Source: HK-STAS-PATE-2 sp035906575
GTDB lineage: Bacteria; Patescibacteriota; Patescibacteriia; 2-12-FULL-60-25
DNA length: 5,913 bases
Assembly: GCA_035906575.1 (NCBI GenBank)
Contig: JAMIEW010000037.1
Location: 1-5,913, forward strand
Direction: 5' to 3'
The position numbers were made by a program, and so were the translations under genes. Shown piece after piece: positions 1 to 4,975 of this stretch (the stretch's first letter is position 1; each line of letters begins with the position of its first letter). Under the pieces are notes generated by a model, which made no database searches, had not been told where the DNA came from, and worked only from the letters and a program-made list of their open reading frames with translations.

Positions 1-516
1 AATATGGAGATCGTCACCATTATTCTCGAAGGCGAACTTCATCATGCGGATGCTTTGGGCAATCACGGCGTGATTCGCGCGGGCGATGTGCAGCGAATGA
101 GTGCGGGCACGGGCATCGTCCACTCAGAGATTAATGCCAGCGTTACAGCAACGCGCCTCTTTCAGATTTGGATTGAACCGTCTGAATATCAGATTACACC
201 GTCATACGAACAAAGGTCTTTTGATACTAACCAAAAACAAACCGTTCTTGTTTCACCCGACAAGCACCAAGGCTCGTTAGCCATCAATCAAAACGTCACC
301 ATCACTCGCTTTTGCTTAGAAGCAGGCGAAACCTACGAACGTTCTTCAACTGACATGAATACATGTCTTTTGGTCGGTCATGGTTCGGTCATTTTGGCGG
401 GAAAAACCCTCCAAACAGGTACCGCCATAGAGATAGAGGGTGACGAGTCTTTGCCAATCCTTACTGCCCAAGAATCCTCTGAATTGTACGAGATCACCTG
501 GCCTTCATCGCTTTAA
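1..516 (+). CDS. Pirin family bicupin protein, 3' part (5' end outside window)
   Basis: The reading frame is open from the first base, so the ATG at base 4 is almost certainly an internal Met. Pirins of the YhhW type normally carry a stretch like HPHRGxEIVT here, and the first residues in the window (MEIVTIILEGELHHADALGN) match its second half. The visible part holds the rest of the N-terminal cupin, including GVIRAGDVQRMSAGTGIVHSE, and then the C-terminal cupin with ITRFCLEAGETYE and a late glycine-rich strand. In YhhW the metal is held by two His of the HPH motif plus a later His and Glu. Here that later pair is H40 and E42 counted from base 4; the first two ligands lie outside the window. 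Some family members are quercetin dioxygenases, but the physiological substrate is generally unknown. The gene ends 75 bases before the next one, with no convincing terminator. The family call is secure; the activity is not known. Confidence 0.9.
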   Translation, partial: NMEIVTIILEGELHHADALGNHGVIRAGDVQRMSAGTGIVHSEINASVTATRLFQIWIEPSEYQITPSYEQRSFDTNQKQTVLVSPDKHQGSLAINQNVTITRFCLEAGETYERSSTDMNTCLLVGHGSVILAGKTLQTGTAIEIEGDESLPILTAQESSELYEITWPSSL

Positions 517-526
517 AGCCCCTCAC

Positions 527-555
527 TTGCCTAAATCGGCGTTTTTTGATAGAAT
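527..555 (+). promoter_or_regulatory. Sigma70-type promoter for the vWA-like gene
   Basis: A -35 element TTGCCT (527-532) and a -10 element TAGAAT (550-555) are separated by exactly 17 bases. The -10 is preceded by TG at 547-548, which makes it an extended -10. Transcription would start near 561-563, giving a leader of about 30 bases before the GTG start at 592. This would let the vWA-like gene be transcribed independently of the pirin gene. Confidence 0.6.
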
Positions 556-576
556 CTCCGTCCCTTTCTATCAATT

Positions 577-582
577 GAGGAG
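577..582 (+). promoter_or_regulatory. Shine-Dalgarno site that fixes the GTG start
   Basis: GAGGAG lies 9 bases upstream of the GTG at 592. The next in-frame ATG (658) falls inside the first beta strand of the vWA fold, so this site supports the GTG as the true start. Confidence 0.7.
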
Positions 583-591
583 CGCTCTTTC

Positions 592-1188
592 GTGAATACA
601 ACTGAACCCCGGACGACCATCTCGACTCTCCCCGAAGATCCGCGCAAACATCTGCGCATGATCATCGTGGACTACTCCGAGAACATGGAGCCCTACGGCA
701 CCTTGGTCCATGAAACTTTGCTGAATGCCATGCTCGCCAAACCGGCTCATGAGTCGGTGGCGCTCACGGTCTATCAAGGCGATTATCTCGAGTGCTACCA
801 CGAAGATCATCTGAAGATCAGAATGCTCGACAGCATGCCAACGCACACCAAGTGCGGCGGCGCCAGCCGAGCCATCACTCACGTTCTTCAGTCGCTGCTT
901 CGACGCAACGAGAAGAGCAAGTACCCTCTGCAGGTCAATATCCTGTATATCGGCGGGGGCCTCGATACCGCCGAGGATCTCATGATCGCGAGTCGACGAG
1001 ATCAAGCCATTCGTGAAGCCCTTGCGCTACTTTGGACCTTCGATCTGATCCCCTTTATCCAGTCGACGCGACAATGCTGGCAATCCACGGGCTTTGATGC
1101 GGCGAGCAATCTGTTCTCCCACCATGAAGCCGTCACCTACCGCGAAGCTACTACGTATCGCGAATCCGCCGTTCACCGTGACCTCTGA
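592..1188 (+). CDS. vWA-like domain protein with degenerate MIDAS
   Basis: The 198-residue product reads as a single von Willebrand factor A-like domain. Strand 1 ends in MIIVDYSENM (residues 23-32), which resembles the metal-site motif DxSxS with D27, S29 and N31. GGAS at 89-92 stands where vWA proteins usually have GGT. LYIGGGLDTAED (118-129) occupies the usual TDGxDT position, but the conserved Asp is replaced by Gly, so metal binding may be weakened or lost. There is no signal peptide or membrane segment, suggesting a cytosolic protein. The start is GTG with a good ribosome site. The C-terminal tail (179-196) consists of three six-residue near-repeats: EAVTYR, EATTYR, ESAVHR. The gene has its own promoter and terminator, so it is probably monocistronic. 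I cannot name a function; protein-protein interaction is the usual role of such domains. An unrelated Rossmann-like fold remains possible. Confidence 0.7.
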   Translation: MNTTEPRTTISTLPEDPRKHLRMIIVDYSENMEPYGTLVHETLLNAMLAKPAHESVALTVYQGDYLECYHEDHLKIRMLDSMPTHTKCGGASRAITHVLQSLLRRNEKSKYPLQVNILYIGGGLDTAEDLMIASRRDQAIREALALLWTFDLIPFIQSTRQCWQSTGFDAASNLFSHHEAVTYREATTYRESAVHRDL

Positions 1189-1211
1189 CTGGTCCGACCC
1201 CTTCTGAATTC

Positions 1212-1234
1212 GCCTCCCCCTCGGGAGGCCTTTT
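1212..1234 (+). terminator. Rho-independent terminator after the vWA-like gene
   Basis: A perfect 7-bp stem, GCCTCCC (1212-1218) with GGGAGGC (1223-1229), encloses a 4-base loop and is followed by C and TTTT (1231-1234). The stem is strong, but the T tract is short. It lies 24 bases after the stop codon. Confidence 0.75.
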
Positions 1235-1292
1235 CGTATCCCTCTAGACGATATAAACAAGCCTTAGTACCATCGCCAAAAGCCCCAATCTT

Positions 1293-1673
1293 ATGCAAAT
1301 CCCTGAATTAAAGCTCTCAGAGACCGAAGTCGCGAGCTATATCAATTCGCGCCTCGTGGCCGACTACCCACAAAAAGCCGCCATGCTTCAAGCTATTGTA
1401 AATGGCGATTTTGAAGAAGCGGTAAAACAAATCGAGTCTGCCATCGAAGAAGAATCTCTCGATGACGTAGAACTCTCTGGGTTCTTTTTGGACGCTGAGG
1501 GCCTCTTGCTCGAATCCTTGGTACCTATCGCGCAACACCTCGATGACCAGTATGCTCGCGGTGTCCTCTTTGAATTCGCTAGTGGCGGCCTTGAAGGATA
1601 CGAAGAAACTGATCCTGAATATCTTGTTTATAAAAAAGTGATTGAGACGCTTGATCCTGAAACCGAAGAATAA
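1293..1673 (+). CDS. Hypothetical very acidic 126-residue protein
   Basis: I do not recognise this family. The product is strongly acidic, with about 30 Asp/Glu against 7 Lys/Arg, so its pI should be near 4. It looks mostly helical, with amphipathic stretches around 10-55 (ETEVASYINSRL, then FEEAVKQIESAIEEES) and 65-95. It has no Cys, signal peptide or membrane segment and is probably a soluble cytosolic protein. ATG 1293 is the only reasonable start, since the frame is closed at 1254 and has no alternative start codon between. No Shine-Dalgarno sequence precedes it. A TATAAA hexamer at 1252-1257 could be a -10 element, but no good -35 accompanies it. No terminator is visible between it and nrtR, so some readthrough into nrtR is possible. 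Coding status is supported by the open frame, the continuous codon pattern and the gene-sized gap it fills. Confidence 0.7.
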   Translation: MQIPELKLSETEVASYINSRLVADYPQKAAMLQAIVNGDFEEAVKQIESAIEEESLDDVELSGFFLDAEGLLLESLVPIAQHLDDQYARGVLFEFASGGLEGYEETDPEYLVYKKVIETLDPETEE

Positions 1674-1717
1674 CCAACGCCAAATATCTACGCTGAATAC
1701 CTTTGTTTTATGGGGGC

Positions 1718-1746
1718 TTGACAATGGTTTTACTTAGTGTTATTTT
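1718..1746 (+). promoter_or_regulatory. nrtR promoter
   Basis: A consensus -35 TTGACA (1718-1723) and a -10 TATTTT (1741-1746, 4 of 6 matches) are 17 bases apart. The predicted transcription start (about 1752-1754) coincides with the ATG at 1753, so the transcript would be leaderless. The palindrome at 1734-1754 covers the -10 element. Confidence 0.6.
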
Positions 1747-1754
1747 GACAATAT
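1734..1754. promoter_or_regulatory. Probable NrtR operator 1 (autoregulation)
   Basis: An imperfect palindrome with arms TAGTGT (1735-1740) and ACAATA (1748-1753), 5 of 6 symmetric pairs, is centred on 1744. It matches the site in front of nadM (2475-2495) at 17 of 21 positions. It overlaps the -10 element of nrtR and the first two bases of its start codon, so bound protein would block transcription initiation. Assigning it to NrtR is inference from the shared sequence in front of both transcription units of the NAD locus. Confidence 0.7.
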
Positions 1755-2442
1755 GAAAAGCACTCAGCAAGAACAACATCTCAAGTTCGCCGTCATCGCC
1801 ACCGATGTCTCCCTCTTTACTCTTAAAGAAGGAAAACTCTACGTGCGCCTGATGCGTGTTGATCGACCTCCGTCTTATGACGGTGTGCCGGGGCTCCCAG
1901 GCGGACTCATCCAGCCGGATGAAACTGCTGAACAGGCGGTTAAGCGCATCCTGCTTCAAAAAGGCCTTGTACGCCCGAGCATCGCTCATATCGAGCAGCT
2001 CTATACCTTCAGCGCTATTGATCGCGATCCGCGTGGTCGAGTCGTCTCGGTCGCCTATAGCGCCTACGTCCCATGGAGCAAACTGAGCAGCGACGAACAA
2101 CGTGACACCGATCTCGTTTGGTGGTCGCCTGCAACAAAAAAGCAGACGCTCGCCTACGACCATACGCATATTCTTGCAACGGCGCTTGATCGTCTCAAAA
2201 CGCGTATACGCTATACTTCGTTGATTCAGTACCTTCTCCCAATATCCTTTACCCTCACTCAGCTCGAAGCGTTTTATGAGGTCATCCTGAGCACGACCAT
2301 CGACAAAAGAAATTTCAGAAAGAAATTCGAGAAGCTCCAATTACTCAAAGATACGGGCAAATCCACACAAGGAGACAAGCATCGACCGGCAAAATTGTAT
2401 CAGTTCAAATCAACAACCCTCACCAATATCGAGATCCTCTAA
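1753..2442 (+). CDS. nrtR: NrtR, Nudix-related transcriptional repressor of NAD metabolism
   Basis: The 229 residues show the two-part NrtR layout. A Nudix-like domain spans about 10-145 (KFAVIATDVSLFTL, LPGGLIQPDETAEQAV, and DHTHILATALDRL). A C-terminal winged helix spans about 160-219 (FTLTQLEAFYEVIL, then DKRNFRKK, then RPAKLYQF). The catalytic REUXEE core of a Nudix box is replaced by KRILLQ (64-69), so hydrolysis is unlikely, as is usual for NrtR. In characterised relatives the Nudix domain senses ADP-ribose, which releases the protein from DNA and derepresses NAD genes. ATG 1753 is the only possible start: the frame closes at 1735 and no other start codon lies before the conserved domain. 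No Shine-Dalgarno site exists, which fits a leaderless mRNA. The gene lies directly upstream of the genes it should control, which have their own promoter. Autoregulation is predicted from operator 1. Confidence 0.92.
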   Translation: MKSTQQEQHLKFAVIATDVSLFTLKEGKLYVRLMRVDRPPSYDGVPGLPGGLIQPDETAEQAVKRILLQKGLVRPSIAHIEQLYTFSAIDRDPRGRVVSVAYSAYVPWSKLSSDEQRDTDLVWWSPATKKQTLAYDHTHILATALDRLKTRIRYTSLIQYLLPISFTLTQLEAFYEVILSTTIDKRNFRKKFEKLQLLKDTGKSTQGDKHRPAKLYQFKSTTLTNIEIL

Positions 2443-2461
2443 TTCACTCTTCTCATTCTTT

Positions 2462-2490
2462 TTGACAAGTATAGTTAGTGTCATTATTAC
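2462..2490 (+). promoter_or_regulatory. Promoter of the nadM-nadV operon
   Basis: TTGACA (2462-2467) and TATTAC (2485-2490, 4 of 6 matches) are 17 bases apart, the same geometry as the nrtR promoter. Transcription should begin near 2497, leaving a leader of about 77 bases before the nadM start. The operator palindrome covers the -10 element. Confidence 0.6.
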
Positions 2491-2495
2491 ACTAT
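2475..2495. promoter_or_regulatory. Probable NrtR operator 2 (nadM-nadV)
   Basis: A perfect inverted repeat, TAGTGT (2476-2481) and ACACTA (2489-2494), is separated by 7 bases and centred on 2485. It shares 17 of 21 positions with the site at the nrtR start. It lies across the -10 element of the nadM promoter, a classic repressor position. A second, overlapping inverted repeat, TATAGT (2470-2475) with ACTATA (2491-2496), uses some of the same bases. Confidence 0.75.
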
Positions 2496-2504
2496 AAGAT
2501 GGTA

Positions 2505-2553
2505 CAGAGACGCGTCATGAGCTCGATGCGTCTCTGGATCATCCAGAGACGCA
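2505..2553 (+). promoter_or_regulatory. nadM leader with two mutually exclusive hairpins
   Basis: Segment A, CAGAGACGC (2505-2513), is repeated exactly as A' (2544-2552). Between them lies the complement B, GCGTCTCTG (2528-2536). A with B can form a stem of up to 12 bp (2505-2516 with 2525-2536, one G-T wobble) and an 8-base loop. B with A' can form an uninterrupted 11-bp stem (2527-2537 with 2543-2553) and a 5-base loop. Both cannot exist together. All of it lies within the predicted leader, upstream of the nadM ribosome site. No T tract follows, so it is not a simple attenuator terminator, and neither stem covers the Shine-Dalgarno site at 2565. It resembles no NAD riboswitch class that I can recognise. 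Function is unknown: RNA switch, stability hairpin or a further protein site are all possible. Confidence 0.5.
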
Positions 2554-2564
2554 CCTTCACAACC

Positions 2565-2568
2565 GGAG
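2565..2568 (+). promoter_or_regulatory. Shine-Dalgarno site that fixes the nadM start
   Basis: GGAG lies 5 bases before ATG 2574. The frame stays open upstream to 2478, with ATGs at 2499, 2517 and 2526, but those would translate the leader hairpins and the operator. This ribosome site, with the conserved N-terminus of the product, selects 2574. Confidence 0.75.
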
Positions 2569-2573
2569 ATTTT

Positions 2574-3464
2574 ATGGAAAAGACTGTCACATACGCCGTT
2601 GTCGTTGGGCGATTTCAAGTATCAGCCCTACACCAAGGTCATAAGTATCTGCTAACCGCGGCAGCGACACAGGCAGAAAAGCTCATCGTCGTCATTGGCG
2701 TCACGGAGGGACAACCTACCAGTACCGATCCGCTCGACTTCAAGACGAGAGAACAACTTATCTTGCATGATTACCCTGAAGCCTTGGTCTTGCCCATGGC
2801 AGACACGGCAAGCGATCGGGCCTGGTCAGATGCCCTTGATACGCTGCTTGCGCCATTTGCAAACGATGGCAGCCTCACCCTCTTTGGCTCTCGGGACAGC
2901 TTTCTGCCGTTCTATAGCGGCGTGTATCCCGTCAGCGAAATCGATGCGGTTGTGCAGACAAGCGGCTCGGTCGAGCGCGCGAAAGATGCACTCACCCCAA
3001 ATGATAGCGCTGAGTTTCGCAAAGGCATGATCTATGCCGCGCATAAGCGGTTTCCTACCTCCTACCAGGCGGTAGATATCGCCATCATCAAGCGAGACGA
3101 GCGTCTTTTGCTTCTCGGACGCAAATCGAATGAAGACCGTCTTCGTTTTATTGGCGGGTTCGTTGATCCCACCGATACAACACTCGAAGCAGCGGCTCAT
3201 CGCGAAGCCTATGAAGAAGCCGGTGGCATCGAGATCACCTTGCCGCGATACATCACCAGTCGACGCATTGATGATGTTCGTTATCGCAAAGGTCCTGACA
3301 AGATCATGACCTGCCTCTTTCTTGCCGAGTATGTCTTTGGACATGCCTATGCGCAAGACGATATCGCTGCTCTCGCTTGGGTGCCTTATGAAGAGGTCGA
3401 GCCGCAACTCATGCCAGAGCATAAACCTCTTTGGCACGCGTTAAAACCCTTGCTCCTCAACTGA
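2574..3464 (+). CDS. nadM: Bifunctional NMN adenylyltransferase / Nudix ADP-ribose pyrophosphatase
   Basis: This 296-residue fusion has the layout of the Synechocystis Slr0787 and Francisella NadM-Nudix enzymes. Residues 1 to about 160 are a nucleotidyltransferase with GRFQ (12-15), HQGH (20-23, the HxGH motif) and TSGSVER (129-135), which fits the ISxTxxR nucleotide-binding motif. It should make NAD from NMN and ATP. Residues about 165-296 are a Nudix domain. Its box at 195-218 keeps REAYEEAGG, so the metal-binding Glu 211, 214 and 215 are present. One extra residue separates the Gly from the Arg, and Asp stands near the first Glu position. Relatives hydrolyse ADP-ribose to AMP and ribose 5-phosphate. 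The enzyme is expected in the cytosol. It is followed after 36 bases by nadV, so the two probably form one operon. Substrate choice (NMN rather than nicotinate mononucleotide) is inferred from the family and from nadV. Confidence 0.9.
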   Translation: MEKTVTYAVVVGRFQVSALHQGHKYLLTAAATQAEKLIVVIGVTEGQPTSTDPLDFKTREQLILHDYPEALVLPMADTASDRAWSDALDTLLAPFANDGSLTLFGSRDSFLPFYSGVYPVSEIDAVVQTSGSVERAKDALTPNDSAEFRKGMIYAAHKRFPTSYQAVDIAIIKRDERLLLLGRKSNEDRLRFIGGFVDPTDTTLEAAAHREAYEEAGGIEITLPRYITSRRIDDVRYRKGPDKIMTCLFLAEYVFGHAYAQDDIAALAWVPYEEVEPQLMPEHKPLWHALKPLLLN

Positions 3465-3500
3465 ACCTAAACAATAAACACCAACGAAAGATTAACGACT

Positions 3501-4874
3501 ATGCGACACAATCCCATTCTTCTCACCGATGGCTACAAGCCCTCGCATCACAAGCAGTATCCGCCTGAGGTGACGCACACCTTCGCCTTTCTCGAGAGCC
3601 GAGGAGGTCCTTTTGATCAGACAACCTTCTTCGGTCTTCAGTACCTCCTCAAGGCCTACCTTGCTGAGCTCACGATCACCCTCGAAGATGTTGACGAAGC
3701 CTATGCGTTCTTTGCCGAGTACTTTCAAAACCCGACGATCTTCAATCGTGAAGGCTGGGAGTACATCGTCCGAGAACATGCAGGCAAGCTCCCTCTCGAA
3801 GTCCGAGCCGTACCCGAAGGCCAGCGCATCCCCATCAAGAATGCTCTGCTCACGGTGACGAATACGGACCCCAAGGTCCCGTGGTTGCCGGGCTACTTCG
3901 AGCCGCTCTTCGTACAACTCTGGTACCCCATCAGCGTTGCAACCCAGTCGCGTGCGATGAAGGACATCATTCTCGCCAACCTGCAAGAAACAGGGACGCC
4001 TGAATTGATCCCCTACAAGCTCCACGACTTTGGCCTGCGCGGGGTCAGCTCGATCGAAACTGCCCAGATCGGTGGTGCGGCTCACCTTCTCAACTTTGAA
4101 GGGACTGACACCCTCCCCGGCATCATTCACGCGCGCCGCTACTACGGCAAACACATGGCTGGCGGATCGATCCCTGCCGCCGAACACTCGACCATCACGT
4201 CTTGGCGCCGAGAGCGCGAGGTGGATGCTTACCGAAATATCCTTAAGCAATTCCCCAGCGCCTTGGTGGCGGTCGTCTCGGATTCTTACGACATTGAATA
4301 CGCTTGTCGTGAGCTCTGGGGCAATCAACTCAAGCAAGATGTTCTCGCGCGAGAAGGAACCTTGGTTGTACGGCCGGACTCTGGCTACCCGCCTGAGATC
4401 GTTGTACGCGTCCTCGAGATTCTCGGTGAAGCCTTTGGCTATACCTTGAATCAGAAGGGCTTCAAGATTCTCGACCCGCACGTTCGCGTCATTCAAGGCG
4501 ATGGGATCGATATCGACATGCTCCCGCTCATTCTCGCCGCCATGAAGGCGGCTGGGTGGTCGGGTGACAATGTCGCCTTTGGTTCTGGTGGTGGGCTATT
4601 GCAAAAGCTCACTCGAGACACCATGAAATTCGCCTACAAGCTCTCGGCGATTTGTGAGAACGGTACCTGGTACGATTGCTACAAGGATCCCATCACGGAT
4701 CCCGGAAAGCGGTCGAAGGCCGGTCGACTCAAGCTCGTTCAAGACGGCGCAGACTACCGCACCGTCAAAGAGCATGAGAACGATTTGCCGAACCTCTTGG
4801 TCCCCGTTTTTCACAATGGCGAGATCTTGCGAGAGCAGACGTTTGACGAGATTCGCAAGCTCGCTGCCCTCTGA
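3501..4874 (+). CDS. nadV: Nicotinamide phosphoribosyltransferase (NAMPT, NadV)
   Basis: The 457-residue product is full length for bacterial NadV (human NAMPT has 491) and matches the family from end to end. It condenses nicotinamide with PRPP to give NMN, the first step of two-step nicotinamide salvage. Visible active-site positions, by analogy with human NAMPT, are Y12 (TDGYK) and F177 (HDFGLRG), which stack on nicotinamide, R180, D203 (GTDT), the catalytic H229 (PAAEHST), and R291 and D293 (RPDSG). The late glycine-rich phosphate loop FGSGGGLLQKLTRD (360-373) and KDPITDPGKRSKAGRL are also intact. The start at 3501 is supported by the conserved N-terminus. The ribosome site is weak (GAAAG, 10 bases upstream), so translation may depend on the upstream nadM. 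The gene ends 2 bases before the terminator stem. No truncation or missing key residue is seen. Confidence 0.97.
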   Translation: MRHNPILLTDGYKPSHHKQYPPEVTHTFAFLESRGGPFDQTTFFGLQYLLKAYLAELTITLEDVDEAYAFFAEYFQNPTIFNREGWEYIVREHAGKLPLEVRAVPEGQRIPIKNALLTVTNTDPKVPWLPGYFEPLFVQLWYPISVATQSRAMKDIILANLQETGTPELIPYKLHDFGLRGVSSIETAQIGGAAHLLNFEGTDTLPGIIHARRYYGKHMAGGSIPAAEHSTITSWRREREVDAYRNILKQFPSALVAVVSDSYDIEYACRELWGNQLKQDVLAREGTLVVRPDSGYPPEIVVRVLEILGEAFGYTLNQKGFKILDPHVRVIQGDGIDIDMLPLILAAMKAAGWSGDNVAFGSGGGLLQKLTRDTMKFAYKLSAICENGTWYDCYKDPITDPGKRSKAGRLKLVQDGADYRTVKEHENDLPNLLVPVFHNGEILREQTFDEIRKLAAL

Positions 4875-4876
4875 CC

Positions 4877-4908
4877 AAAACCCCCGCACCAACTGGCGCG
4901 GGGGTTTT
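4877..4908 (+). terminator. Rho-independent terminator closing the NAD operon
   Basis: An 11-bp perfect stem, AAAACCCCCGC (4877-4887) with GCGGGGGTTTT (4898-4908), encloses a 10-base loop. The stem is GC-rich at its core and ends in a T run on the plus strand. It begins 2 bases after the nadV stop and separates the operon from the methyltransferase gene. Confidence 0.9.
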
Positions 4909-4975
4909 ATCTATCTCATACCTCGCTCACGCCTAAGAGCTGAGACGCTCGACCCCGAAGAACAGGAGTAGTATC

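Noticed and set aside
526..547. Possible terminator after the pirin gene (short GCC/GGC stem followed by six T)
   Set aside because: The stem is only 3-4 bp including a wobble, and the same bases form a better promoter for the next gene.
571..1005. A minus-strand frame opposite the vWA-like gene
   Set aside because: The plus strand gene has a promoter, ribosome site, domain motifs and terminator. The antisense frame would end in the plus-strand leader and has none of these.
1708..2340. A 210-codon minus-strand frame opposite nrtR
   Set aside because: The plus strand encodes a clear two-domain NrtR; the antisense product shows no family features.
2527..2553. The perfect hairpin in the nadM leader as a transcription terminator
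   Set aside because: It is followed by CCTTCACAACC, with no T tract, so intrinsic termination is not expected.
2478..2573. Extension of nadM to a GTG at 2478
   Set aside because: That codon lies inside the operator and upstream of the predicted transcription start. The conserved N-terminus and GGAG site fix the start at 2574.
3492..4496. A 334-codon open frame on the minus strand opposite nadV
   Set aside because: NadV matches its family over its whole length on the plus strand. The antisense frame is a codon-bias shadow with no recognisable motifs or ribosome site.
4909..4975. A promoter for the methyltransferase gene
   Set aside because: Only weak hexamers such as TATCTA and CATACC are present, with no matching -35, so no site is called.
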